Part shown: positions 8,350-17,516 of the stretch, one piece after another
How positions within the stretch are numbered: the stretch's first letter is position 1
How the letters are laid out: every line of letters begins with the position of its first letter
Assembly: GCF_965204195.1 (NCBI RefSeq)
Contig: NZ_OZ241975.1
Location: 2,480,001-2,544,000, forward strand
Source of the DNA: Poriferisodalis sp965204195
GTDB taxonomy: Bacteria > Actinomycetota > Acidimicrobiia > Acidimicrobiales > Poriferisodalaceae
DNA length: 64,000 bases
Direction of reading: 5' to 3'
Notes under the pieces: generated by a model
Database searches by the model: none
The model's input: only the letters and a program-made list of their open reading frames with translations
What the model was told of the DNA's origin: nothing
Program-made: the position numbers and the translations under genes

Positions 8350-11300
8350 CAGTGCAAACCGAGAACAATCCAGTTCGCGAAGCTGGAGCCACCCGTCGCG
8401 TTCACACTGTGCCAGCTACACGGTGGATCCCTGAAGACAACTGGCACACCGACCAACGAACGGCACACCTCGACTTCAAGCTCGCCAAGAGAACCGACAC
8501 CTAGGTCATGTTTGTCAATTTCCCATGACAAGGCCGAGTGCACCCTGACTTTGGCTCCATAGGGCACAGTCTTGATCCACGTCTCCGTGCCGCCGAGCAC
8601 GCTCTTCGGGAATACCGCGAATCGCTTGCGTGCATACTCGAAGCTCATGAAGCCAGCGGCCAATGGGCTGTTCGGATCCCCCAGCGGATCACTCACGTCC
8701 ATCCAGCCTTCCCGGCGGCTCGTATCATAGTAGAAACACGGAAACTCCTGGGTCGCTCGACCGGCGCCCAACCTCCAGCGGCACCACAATTCGGCCACAC
8801 CGCCCGATCGCTTGAACTCAAATCGATGATCCAGCGGAAACTCGTTGGCCAGCTCCGGGTGCGAGGGCAAACCGGAATACGGTCCAGACACGAGGTAAGT
8901 GACATTCGGATCGTCATAATCGCCGCTGTACATCTTCGGATAAGTCCTCGCCATACAGCGTTCGCCAGTACGAGCCTTCCAATTCTTGTAGCAAGCGAAC
9001 CAATTGGGGATAGCCAGCCTCGTTACTCGGTCGACAAACTCTTTGGACCGTTCTTCGGCAGATGTGGCAGATGATGCACCCGGACAAATCGCCGTCAAAA
9101 TGTGGTTCGCGACAGTGCTTGCAGACAACAGAATGTCTGCGTGCTTTGCATGCGCAAATGTACGAGCCACGTCCGGTCCAAAGGTGTCATCGATCTGAAA
9201 CAAACCGATTCCTGGGTGCCAGAAAGCACGCACTGGCCCGCTCTCCTCCTGACCGTTCACGATTCGTTGCGAATACAAATGAGAATGAGTGTCTAGCCGC
9301 GAGAGCGACATCGGGGACCGTGCCGGATAAGGAAGCACTGTATTGGTCCCCGGCGGCACTACCGGCGTTTCCCACATCGCGATCGACAGCAACACGGCCA
9401 ACAGTTGATTATCCGAAACCATGATGCCGCAATGTGGGCGATGAAGCAGATTGGCCGACCTGACTGCCTCCTTGACCTCCCGCAAAGTAGCCGGCGATAC
9501 GGCATACAGATAGTCCGTCGCCGATTGTGGATCATCACGATCCGCATCGGTGATACAAAATGCTGGGTTGTTCTTGCTTCCGACTCGATCAGTCGGGCAC
9601 GAGCCTGTCATCGTAAAAGGAAAGTCCCGGATAGTCATCTCCTGAGGACTCGAGCTATAGAATGTTGAGCGAGATCTCGCGTTGCGCTGTTGCGAATCGG
9701 CCTGATGCGCCAACTTCAGCGTGTAACTGAATTCACCGCGTCCCCAAGTCTCCGCCGTCAACGTTGCCTTCCCAAGACGTCCCTCCACCAACAACGGCAA
9801 GGCGCCATCGTTCTCAATGCCAACTCGCGCCGTACCATCCCCCGGCCAGTAGTTGAAGGTGAGCGTGGTCTGCTCGTCGACAGTGACGCTATTGGTGGCC
9901 GCAAGACCGCTGATGGGCACGGTGACGGTGAGGGTGTAGTCGCCGGTGGCGGTGGTGCCGGTCGCTGTGGCGGCGGTGGTTTCGATGGTGTAGGTGCCGG
10001 CTTCGAGATACCGGCCTTGTATTTGTGCTGTGTTGCCGGTGCCGCTGTTGTCGTCTTGTTCGATGGTGGTGGGTGTGCCGTTGTCGGTGCCGATGAGCGC
10101 CAGGTAGGGGTCCAGGGGGCTGCCGGTTGTTTTGGCGAGGTCGATGTCGACCCAGGCGGGGGCGTCGAGGGTGAAGGTGTGCCAGCGCGCCCCGGGTCGG
10201 CCTGTGGGGGTGCCGCGGCGTGTGGACACGCAGGTGTCGGTGATGGTGCCGGTGCGTGTGTAGCGGCCCGCGGCCAGCGTGCCTAGGTCGTCGGTGCATG
10301 CCGCGGACGCGGCCGCTGTGGTGACCTGGAGCCGGTAGTTGCCGGTGCGGCGTTTGCTGGCGGTGGTGACCTCGATGGTGTAGTCGCCTGCAGGCAGCAC
10401 CAGTGCGGCCAGACGGGCGTCGCGGCGGGGCCCTGAGTTGTTGTCGCGGCCTGCCACGGTGCCGGCGCCGTCGCTGCTGTGGCCCTCCAGCAGCACCACA
10501 TAGGCGTCCAGGCCGCGTCGTGTCGGCGAGCCGGCGTCGACGGTGATCTTCGTCGGGGCGGCCAGCGTGAAGGTGTGACGGCGCGCCCAGTACCGCTTGG
10601 CATCGCCGCCGTCGCGCACACGCTGAGGCGAGATGCACGCCGCATCGGCGGCGATCGTGCCGCTGCGCGTCACGCTGCCGACGCTCAGCGTTCCCAGCGG
10701 ATCCCCGCAGCCGCCTGCTGCGGCGGCCGCGAACGTCGCCGTCGCCGTGGCGGGGTCGTAGCCGCCGTGGGCGCACGTGACCGTCACCACAGCAGACGCC
10801 CCCACACCGACACTCAACTGCACAGCGCGCACCCCGCCCACACCAGCCGACACGACCGGCGTGCCCGCGGTGGCTGTCGCGGTGCACTGCGCGGCGGCGG
10901 GCGTGACCGCGAACGTGTCCGACACGGCCACCGTCGCAGTGCCCGCAGCAACCGTGTCGTCGAGACCGCCAATGCGCACCCGCTGCCCGCAGGCGACATC
11001 GAGACGGGTCACATAGTCGGCCGCGCCCGGCAGGGCTGTCGTGACCGTCGCAGCGCCGCCGGCGGTGCAGCTCAGCGTCGCAGTGCCGGTACGCCGCCAG
11101 CCGCTCAGCGACCCTCCCGGCGCGATCAGCGGAACAGCACGCCGATCCTGAGCGCTGCGCACCACCCGCACCGCGCCGCTGGCATCCCATCCCAGCGACG
11201 GCCCGTTGACGCTTGCGTCCGCCGCGACCGACACCACCAGATCGGCGCCGCGCGTCGCCGTGCACCCGTACGCCGCGTCCGCGCCCGCAGGCAGCGGCGA

Positions 11301-13457
11301 CGACGACACGGCACACGACCCGCCCGAGGTCGCGGTGACCGCCACCGAGGTCACCCGCGGCACCGCCACGGTCAGTCGCACCTCGCCCACCCCATCGGCG
11401 CGGCCGTCCGCGGTGCAGATGACGGTGACAGTAGCGGTGGTGCCGGCGGTGACCTGTGCGCTGAGCAGGCGCTCCTGGGGCCGGCGGGGGTCAGGGGCGG
11501 TGATGGTGCCGGTGGGCGCGGCGGTGCAGTCGGCGGTGGCGGGCTCGACGGTGAACGCGTCGCTGATCGTGGCTTTGGTGCCTGCTGGGCTGTAGCCGGT
11601 GGCATCGCCGAGACCGCTGATGCGCACGGGGGTCTGGCAGTCGATGCCGATGTGCGTGGTGTGGATGTCGGTGGCGGGATGCCGGCCGGCGGTGACCGTC
11701 GCGGTGGCCGCGCCGTCGGCGGTGCAGGCCAAGGCAGCGGTGTGAGTGGTCTGCCAGTCGCCGGTGGCGGCGTTGTCGGGGCCGATGACCGGAGTCGCAG
11801 CAGGCACTCTCCCCGGTGTGACGGTGACTGTGCTGTCGGTGTTCCACCTGGCGGCGATCATGGCGTGATCCGCGGTGGAGGTGAGTGTGACGGTGAGCGT
11901 CGCGCCTTCGGCAAGGGTGCAGCTGTGAGCGGCATCCGCGTCCTGGGCCGCTGTTGCGGTGCAGGCGTCGGCGGGCGCGAACGCGGCGGTGACGTCGCCG
12001 ATCTGGGGCCGCGGCTCGGCGGAGAACAGTGCGCTGTCAGATCCGGGGCTGTGGTCGGGGGCGGTGCAGGTGACCGTGACGATCGCGGCGCCGCCGGCCC
12101 ACACGCGCGCCAGCACGGTGCGCGTGGCGGACAGGCTGCTCACCCACGGCGTGCCCACACCGCGGCCCACAGCGGTGCCGGTGCAGCTCGCATCGGCCGG
12201 GCTGACGGTGAACTTGTCGCTGGCGTAGATCGCGCCATCGGCCGGCACCGAGTCCTCCAGACCGGTCACCGACACCGCCGGCAGACGCCCCGCCAAAGTC
12301 ACCACGACAGATGTGGGCGACCGGCGCGGCGCGTCGCAGACGACGGTGACGTCGTGGCTGAATGGTGCCGCCAGCGTCAGGCTCACGGTGCGCTCGGCAG
12401 CGGCGCCGGTGTTGGTCACCGACGGTGTGACACCTACAGCTGTGGCGGTGCAAGTCGCATCGGATGGCTCGACGGTGAAGGTGTCGGCGGCGGTGAGGGT
12501 GCCGTTGCCGGTCTCGGTGTCATCGGCGAGACCGGTGACGACGACCGGCGGCTCGTCGAGCGCGGTGGCGACGGTGAGGGTGAACGCGCCCGCCGGGCCC
12601 GCGACCGAGGTGGTCACCTCGATCGTGTAAGTGGTGCCCGCAGCAAGCTTGACGCCCGCAGCCCGCGCGTCGGTGCCGGGACCCGAGTCGTCGTCGGAGG
12701 CCACCACTGTCGGCACCGACTTCGACCCCGACAGCACATAGACGAACATGTCGGCCGCCGCCGACGACGCGGTGAACGTCGCCGTGGACGCCGTTGACAC
12801 GCTCAGGGAGTACCGGCGCGCGTAGTACGGCGACTGGGCGTTTCCCTTGCGCAGCGACGTGCAGCCCGCCTCCAGCGTGCCGCTACGGGACACGGTGGCC
12901 GCCCCGAGCGTGCCGAGATGCTCGACGCACTCCGCGCCGATCGGGGTCTGGGTCGGCTCGCCCAGCACCGTGCGCGTACAGCGCCCTCCCCCAGCAGCGT
13001 CATAGCCCTCTCGGCACGACACGGTCGGCGTGTCGCCCACCAGCTTGGTCAACGGATCGGTCGGATCGGTGTAGGCGGTCTTCTCGCAGTGGCTCGCCGT
13101 CGACGAGTACTCGAAGCCCGCGGTGGTGCACTGCGGGTCTGCTGGCTCGTAGCGGTGCTTCGTGGGGGCCTTGTCGGTGCGGTCCCATGTGACAGTGGCG
13201 ACATCGGACTCGCACTGGGTGCCGTTGTCGGAATAGCCACAGATACACGACCTGTCCGCCGTGCCGTACTGGTACTTCGTCGGCGTGCTGCGGGTGCGCT
13301 CCCACCGCGTCGACGCCGTGTCGGCGGTGCAGCCGGTCCCGTCAGGCGAGTACCCCGACGGGCACGACTCGATCACCGCGGTCGTCACTGTGCGGGTGCG
13401 GTTCTCGTACCAGCACACATTGACCGGATCGACTTGCTTCGACCTGTCCGACGGCAT
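8349..13457 (-). CDS. giant modular repeat protein with C-terminal lysozyme/transglycosylase-like domain
   Basis: 1702 aa with no signal peptide. It begins in the middle of the cysteine-rich region seen in the gene at 17517-24386 (shared VCWYENRTRTVTT and CPSGYSPDGTGC motifs), as if 5-prime truncated. Residues about 1-180 are degenerate 39-aa Cys repeats. About 180-1190 are beta modules with cysteine pairs and PPC-like domains (LGTLAAGRYTRTGTI, RWHTFTLDAP, AGTYTIETTAA). The C-terminal 435 residues are a distinct low-GC domain with a lytic-transglycosylase or goose-lysozyme-like signature: a possible catalytic Glu in LLSIAMWETP (near residue 1363) followed by HPGIGLFQIDD (near 1416). This is motif recognition, not a proven fold. 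The gene lies 12 bases after the lipoprotein at 13470-14516 and is coupled to 6853-8349. About 276 bases are identical, except for one mismatch, to the gene at 17517-24386, pointing to recent gene conversion. Confidence 0.75.
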   Translation of the reverse strand: MPSDRSKQVDPVNVCWYENRTRTVTTAVIESCPSGYSPDGTGCTADTASTRWERTRSTPTKYQYGTADRSCICGYSDNGTQCESDVATVTWDRTDKAPTKHRYEPADPQCTTAGFEYSSTASHCEKTAYTDPTDPLTKLVGDTPTVSCREGYDAAGGGRCTRTVLGEPTQTPIGAECVEHLGTLGAATVSRSGTLEAGCTSLRKGNAQSPYYARRYSLSVSTASTATFTASSAAADMFVYVLSGSKSVPTVVASDDDSGPGTDARAAGVKLAAGTTYTIEVTTSVAGPAGAFTLTVATALDEPPVVVTGLADDTETGNGTLTAADTFTVEPSDATCTATAVGVTPSVTNTGAAAERTVSLTLAAPFSHDVTVVCDAPRRSPTSVVVTLAGRLPAVSVTGLEDSVPADGAIYASDKFTVSPADASCTGTAVGRGVGTPWVSSLSATRTVLARVWAGGAAIVTVTCTAPDHSPGSDSALFSAEPRPQIGDVTAAFAPADACTATAAQDADAAHSCTLAEGATLTVTLTSTADHAMIAARWNTDSTVTVTPGRVPAATPVIGPDNAATGDWQTTHTAALACTADGAATATVTAGRHPATDIHTTHIGIDCQTPVRISGLGDATGYSPAGTKATISDAFTVEPATADCTAAPTGTITAPDPRRPQERLLSAQVTAGTTATVTVICTADGRADGVGEVRLTVAVPRVTSVAVTATSGGSCAVSSSPLPAGADAAYGCTATRGADLVVSVAADASVNGPSLGWDASGAVRVVRSAQDRRAVPLIAPGGSLSGWRRTGTATLSCTAGGAATVTTALPGAADYVTRLDVACGQRVRIGGLDDTVAAGTATVAVSDTFAVTPAAAQCTATATAGTPVVSAGVGGVRAVQLSVGVGASAVVTVTCAHGGYDPATATATFAAAAAGGCGDPLGTLSVGSVTRSGTIAADAACISPQRVRDGGDAKRYWARRHTFTLAAPTKITVDAGSPTRRGLDAYVVLLEGHSSDGAGTVAGRDNNSGPRRDARLAALVLPAGDYTIEVTTASKRRTGNYRLQVTTAAASAACTDDLGTLAAGRYTRTGTITDTCVSTRRGTPTGRPGARWHTFTLDAPAWVDIDLAKTTGSPLDPYLALIGTDNGTPTTIEQDDNSGTGNTAQIQGRYLEAGTYTIETTAATATGTTATGDYTLTVTVPISGLAATNSVTVDEQTTLTFNYWPGDGTARVGIENDGALPLLVEGRLGKATLTAETWGRGEFSYTLKLAHQADSQQRNARSRSTFYSSSPQEMTIRDFPFTMTGSCPTDRVGSKNNPAFCITDADRDDPQSATDYLYAVSPATLREVKEAVRSANLLHRPHCGIMVSDNQLLAVLLSIAMWETPVVPPGTNTVLPYPARSPMSLSRLDTHSHLYSQRIVNGQEESGPVRAFWHPGIGLFQIDDTFGPDVARTFAHAKHADILLSASTVANHILTAICPGASSATSAEERSKEFVDRVTRLAIPNWFACYKNWKARTGERCMARTYPKMYSGDYDDPNVTYLVSGPYSGLPSHPELANEFPLDHRFEFKRSGGVAELWCRWRLGAGRATQEFPCFYYDTSRREGWMDVSDPLGDPNSPLAAGFMSFEYARKRFAVFPKSVLGGTETWIKTVPYGAKVRVHSALSWEIDKHDLGVGSLGELEVEVCRSLVGVPVVFRDPPCSWHSVNATGGSSFANWIVLGLH
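12085..12360 (-). repeat. copy 2 of the long shared repeat
   Basis: 276 bases matching 21466-21741 with a single mismatch that I can see (A for G in the codon region near 12236). The first 120 bases also match 5416-5538. The two genes otherwise diverge on either side, which is what gene conversion would leave. Confidence 0.85.
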
Positions 13458-13469
13458 CGCCAGCGAGCC

Positions 13470-14516
13470 TCAGCCGCCGGAGCGAATGGGCACCTGCGTC
13501 AGCTCCAGTCTGGCCCCGCAGCCCAGATAGGTGCCCATTTCCTCAGCGCTGGGCAGCACCAACTCACCCGAAAGGTGGTCATCGGGCGCGACGAATCGGG
13601 TCGCCCATGTGTTCGCGCCGCACGCCACCGTCTTGCCGGTAGCGCCGTCTACCAGCCACGTCACTCCGGAGAAGCACTCGTGATTGGCCGGATGAACCGA
13701 CAGCACCAACAAATCCCCGTCATGACGAGCCTGCACCCGCCACCAGTCACCGCTCATGCGCGCCGGCTCGCGCATCGCATACGACGCATACTGCTCGCCC
13801 GCCGCAAGCGACACCACGTCGCCAACCGAGCTCACCGTGACCGATGACGGACGGCGATCGATCTCGCCGAGCAGCGCCTCTGACGGCGTATCCAAACGCT
13901 GTGCAGGCATGCCCCACCGCACCAGATACGACCCCGACGTCGCGTCTGGTGCTCCGCCCACCTCGATCCCACGCTCACCGTGAGACACCATGCCTACCTG
14001 CCCGAGGCACTCGATCTCCAGACCTGGCAGCGGTACCATCGGCATGGCCGCTGCATCAAGCTCTTCAGACCAGTACCACAGCCACCACACCGCCTCCGCC
14101 TCTCCGGATGCCGTTTCGCCACCGTTCGCCCACAACTGCACCACACCCACAAAAGGCCACTCGGGGGACACCCCTTCCAAAAATCGCGGCCGCTCCAGCG
14201 TGAACCCAGACGTATCCGGCGAAGACGAAATAGCAGGCGTCGAACCCACCGGTGCCCTGCCAGCAGCAGTCTCGACACCGCCCCCTGCTGTCTCAGCCTG
14301 TTCGCCTACTTCCGCCCGAAGCGATTCATCCTCACCCGACATGCCCACATCGACGGCAGTGTCCAACGGTGCCAAGGCAGCCACCGACGACGTCGCTCCC
14401 TCGGCAACAGGGTTTGACCCGCCTGAACACCCCGACAACAGCAGCAGCGCCGTCCACAGCACACCGATACCTATGAAATGGGTCGGTTGGCCCTGCGGGT
14501 GGTTAGTCTCGCTCAT
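13470..14516 (-). CDS. lipoprotein, paralogue of the next upstream gene
   Basis: 348 aa from the ATG at 14516, chosen because GGAG lies six bases upstream; a longer frame from 14546 has no such site. The signal sequence ends in the lipobox LLLLSGC (cysteine about residue 30), followed by an Ala/Ser/Thr/Glu-rich linker. The folded part resembles the protein at 14556-15491: both have a WPF(V/Q)G(V/A)V motif, a LE(I/F)xC strand, and near the C-terminus an xVTPxxxxC segment followed by a C-G pair and FVAP(D/R)D. I do not recognise the family. The two look like tandem duplicates, one lipid-anchored and one secreted. GC is higher here than in the sister gene. Confidence 0.7.
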   Translation of the reverse strand: MSETNHPQGQPTHFIGIGVLWTALLLLSGCSGGSNPVAEGATSSVAALAPLDTAVDVGMSGEDESLRAEVGEQAETAGGGVETAAGRAPVGSTPAISSSPDTSGFTLERPRFLEGVSPEWPFVGVVQLWANGGETASGEAEAVWWLWYWSEELDAAAMPMVPLPGLEIECLGQVGMVSHGERGIEVGGAPDATSGSYLVRWGMPAQRLDTPSEALLGEIDRRPSSVTVSSVGDVVSLAAGEQYASYAMREPARMSGDWWRVQARHDGDLLVLSVHPANHECFSGVTWLVDGATGKTVACGANTWATRFVAPDDHLSGELVLPSAEEMGTYLGCGARLELTQVPIRSGG

Positions 14517-14555
14517 TCTCGGCTCCGGATCCAAACTTCTACTCATCGGCCAAGT

Positions 14556-15491
14556 TCATTGAGATCCACGATTTGCTGTGTGGAGCAGCGCATCCATCGG
14601 AAATGCTCCTTCGCATCCGCGTAGTGGATCATGCCAATATGCATCGACGGGAAACGAGGGAGGCGGCGAGGAATCAAGTACATCTCGCGGCGCGACGAAT
14701 ATCGGGCCGAGATAACCCCATCCGCACCCAACCAATTCTCCGGATTTCACTGAGAAGACATACGTTTGCTGTCCACCGCAGGTGTACTCACTCGGTGTGA
14801 CAGTGATGCCATAATGCACGCCATCCGAATGAGACATATTGACAGTGCTGCCTATCTCCCAGTCGGGTGGCGGCTCCGACGGTAACGAGAAACCAGACTG
14901 AGGCGGCCCGCTCCCATCATGGTCGGGGTCCGCGTAAGGGTAATGCCGTTCCATCGCACCTATGGTCACAGTCACCCACCCGTAATCGGCGTGTCTCACC
15001 TCAATAGATGAGCCACCCACTCTGGTATGTGATTGCCATGAGTCCAAGAACGTTGAGGCAAACAGAGATCTCGTATACATCGGATATGCGGTATCGCCCC
15101 AAGGAATGTACCAATCCACCCAATTGCGGATGCCGTCAAAGGAACTCAACCATATCCCTAATGGACCTACGTACATCTCCCCGGGGCCACAGAATTCAAG
15201 ACCCTCGCCTGCGCCCACATCCAACTCTGTAACGGTACCGTCCGTTGACGAATGGTATTGAACACCGTGTAGCACTTCGAGATAGGCATCCGACGTTAAC
15301 GGATTTCCGGAGCCCGAGCCGTAGTAGTGTACGGCACCTTGGAAGGGCCAATCAGGTGCCTGATATGAAACGCTACTGCTAATCGAGTCGACCTGAGCCG
15401 CTGGCCGTCCAACTAGCCCAAGAACGGCGAAACCAGCAACAGCAATCGCGAGCGCCAAGCGACGCACCTTATTCTTCGCTGATCGCTTCAT
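14556..15491 (-). CDS. exported protein, paralogue of the downstream lipoprotein
   Basis: 311 aa from the ATG at 15491, which overlaps the upstream stop as ATGA; a longer frame to 15605 runs inside the upstream gene and is unlikely. The signal peptide is clear: a basic MKRSAKNKVRR, a hydrophobic core, then GRPAAQ. The mature part contains the WPFQGAV motif and the cysteine pattern shared with 13470-14516. No lipobox, so it is probably secreted or cell-wall-retained. Its GC is conspicuously low for this genome, like the peptidase gene before it, and the two look like a unit acquired by transfer. A role as partner or inhibitor of that peptidase is possible but only inferred from coupling. Confidence 0.7.
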   Translation of the reverse strand: MKRSAKNKVRRLALAIAVAGFAVLGLVGRPAAQVDSISSSVSYQAPDWPFQGAVHYYGSGSGNPLTSDAYLEVLHGVQYHSSTDGTVTELDVGAGEGLEFCGPGEMYVGPLGIWLSSFDGIRNWVDWYIPWGDTAYPMYTRSLFASTFLDSWQSHTRVGGSSIEVRHADYGWVTVTIGAMERHYPYADPDHDGSGPPQSGFSLPSEPPPDWEIGSTVNMSHSDGVHYGITVTPSEYTCGGQQTYVFSVKSGELVGCGWGYLGPIFVAPRDVLDSSPPPSFPVDAYWHDPLRGCEGAFPMDALLHTANRGSQ

Positions 15492-16372
15492 AATATGTGA
15501 TCGCCCCAGCGATAGGTGCCTGCACCATTGTCGCTCAAGCCGTGGACTATGATGTAATCCAAGAATAGCATATAGTGCGTTAGATATACCGTTGGATCGA
15601 GACACTCCATGCCGAGATCGCTCATCAAGGTCATATACCCGTGCTCAGTGGCGTTGCCCCACCGCCCATCGTATTCGACTTCTAAGTCAGTAAATGCGTT
15701 AATGCAATCCTGGACGAAATAGTGGCATGACCGAACTGGTCGACGCCTGAGAAGTGGGTTTCTTAGGTGGGTGCGATCGACGCGCAGCGACCGTTCGCAT
15801 CCATTGTCCACATGGAAATGATTCTGATGAGGGCTATTTGGACCCTCAGTGTTCTTCTTGGGATCGCCGATATAGCGGTTAAGAACATAACCAAAGTGCT
15901 TGCGGAGTGCCGCCTCAACAGCAACTAGTCTGCGGTGTGCGGATTGCAGCCAATTGCCTTGGTCATCGTGAACCTCAGAAGTGCCATCTTTTGGATACGA
16001 TGTATTTCCACCCGCCCATTGAATATGGACGATGTCGAGTGCATGGCCCGTATTATGGTATGTATCCCTTCGGTCTCCGGGTGGCCCTCCGACATGGCCG
16101 ATCCAAGCGATATTGCCGTAGCCGGAATCACCAACCTCACGAGAGAACCAGCTCAAATTGTCAACAAAATCGTAAATCGGCCTGCGCATCGACTCATCAA
16201 GACTCAGATCATGTACTGGCCAACTGGACGATGTGCCTCTCAGTGCGTTACGAAAATGCGCGCCGACACGGCCGAGCTTTCCCATGGGGTTGTTGTAAGG
16301 GTAATTGGCGTCAATATCTTCCGTGGCCTTGGCAGCCTCGGAAGGTGAGTAGTCACAGACATTCACTGCCAT
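15488..16372 (-). CDS. extensin-like / M15-type zinc D-Ala-D-Ala peptidase-like protein
   Basis: 294 aa. The central part has the metal-binding layout of the M15/extensin-like C-terminal family: THNTGHALDI-like (here YHNTGHALDIVH) giving His and Asp ligands, and a later HQNHFHVDNG segment giving the HxH ligand. Such enzymes cleave peptidoglycan stem peptides. The N-terminal 80 residues and the last 60 (a helical segment with ECLDPTVYLTHYM) are not recognised. There is no signal peptide, odd for a wall enzyme placed among exported proteins; delivery by another route or a cytoplasmic precursor would be needed. GC is about 50 percent (52 percent in one 60-base line at 16021), far below its neighbours, so it is probably horizontally acquired. 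The ATGA overlap couples it to the next gene. Confidence 0.6.
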   Translation of the reverse strand: MAVNVCDYSPSEAAKATEDIDANYPYNNPMGKLGRVGAHFRNALRGTSSSWPVHDLSLDESMRRPIYDFVDNLSWFSREVGDSGYGNIAWIGHVGGPPGDRRDTYHNTGHALDIVHIQWAGGNTSYPKDGTSEVHDDQGNWLQSAHRRLVAVEAALRKHFGYVLNRYIGDPKKNTEGPNSPHQNHFHVDNGCERSLRVDRTHLRNPLLRRRPVRSCHYFVQDCINAFTDLEVEYDGRWGNATEHGYMTLMSDLGMECLDPTVYLTHYMLFLDYIIVHGLSDNGAGTYRWGDHIL

Positions 16373-16384
16373 GGTTTCTTGCCT

Positions 16385-17476
16385 CTATGCATGCTCAGGA
16401 CGGGCGATCTGCGAATTGGGCACCAAACTGTATTGACCATGTGGTGCAGCGATTGTGATGTCGGGTGCGATGCGGTGCTGGACGAGGTCGTCGTCAGCAA
16501 GCTGGGTGGTAGCGGCATGGGCGCCATTGCGGTAGAGACGAACCTCCCGCTCACCGGTGACGGTTGCCACTGTCACGTTGAGGCCTGTCTGGGTGACGTT
16601 GACCCCCAGTAGCTCGCTGCCATCGTCAATGCTGAACGAGATGCGGGTCTGGCTGTCGTAGGCTCGTATGCCGTCTTGATCGCTAACGATGACGAGATCA
16701 CTGGTGCCGTCGTCCGCGCCGCCCCACAATGAGCCGTGGTGGATTGGAATCGGTTCACGAGCCAACGTGACTTGCCCTCTTGCGGCACCGGCGAGGTTGA
16801 TCAGAGCGGTTTCGAACACCGAGTCGGGCACTTCGGCGATCGCGTAGTGGTCAGCAGCGAGCACAGCGCTGCGACTCAACACCGCTCCGAAGGAGCCGCC
16901 GCGATCGTCGATCAGCGGCAGGTCGAAGTGCTCCCATGTCTCCAAGTCAGGGGATGTCACGACGGACGCGAATCGCTCGACGAGCACGTATGTGTAACCG
17001 GAGACCTGCGGGAGGACCGGCTGGCCCATTAGCAGCTCCGAAACCGGCCCTGCGTCGACGATTAGTGCCTGGTAGTCGGTGCCCGTCTCGAACGTAGTCC
17101 GGCCCGTCTCGATCACACGATGGCCGCACACGGCCACCGTGTTGCCGACGACGCCGACACAACGCCCCGCGAACCCATCGGGGGTCTCTACCTGGTGCTC
17201 GACGCCTGAGAGTTCTGCGCGCAGCAGCATGCCTCCGTTGGGGCCGTCAGCCGGTCGCAGCGTCAGCAGATCGCCTCTCCACCCTGCAGCGCCCACGAAC
17301 CCTGATTCAACCTCCACTGCGAGCACGCCCTCGCCTGCGCCAACCGCCACGCTCGTGCCATCGGCCGATGCGATAGCTCGCCAGCCCACCAAGCCAGCAA
17401 TTCCGGCGGCGCCGCCGGCGCCACCCACGATCGCTAGGAAGCGGCGCCGGCTCATCGGTCGCGGGATCTCAGTCAT
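16385..17476 (-). CDS. Tat-exported protein of unknown function, probable beta-propeller
   Basis: 363 aa. The N-terminus has a twin-arginine signal (MSRRRFLAIVGG, then a hydrophobic Gly/Ala-rich core), so it should be exported folded by Tat. The mature part is rich in short beta repeats of the type GxxVAVCGH, LVIVSDQDGIRAYDS and LYRNGAHAATTQL, which resemble propeller blades; no active-site motif is evident. It lies 40 bases after the giant gene at 17517-24386 and 12 bases before the peptidase-like gene, so it is probably in the same transcript. A ribosome site (AAAGG) lies six bases before the ATG. Confidence 0.75.
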   Translation of the reverse strand: MTEIPRPMSRRRFLAIVGGAGGAAGIAGLVGWRAIASADGTSVAVGAGEGVLAVEVESGFVGAAGWRGDLLTLRPADGPNGGMLLRAELSGVEHQVETPDGFAGRCVGVVGNTVAVCGHRVIETGRTTFETGTDYQALIVDAGPVSELLMGQPVLPQVSGYTYVLVERFASVVTSPDLETWEHFDLPLIDDRGGSFGAVLSRSAVLAADHYAIAEVPDSVFETALINLAGAARGQVTLAREPIPIHHGSLWGGADDGTSDLVIVSDQDGIRAYDSQTRISFSIDDGSELLGVNVTQTGLNVTVATVTGEREVRLYRNGAHAATTQLADDDLVQHRIAPDITIAAPHGQYSLVPNSQIARPEHA

Positions 17477-17516
17477 CTGTGCCTTTCATGTACAGCCGGA
17501 CTTACGCGCCGCATCT

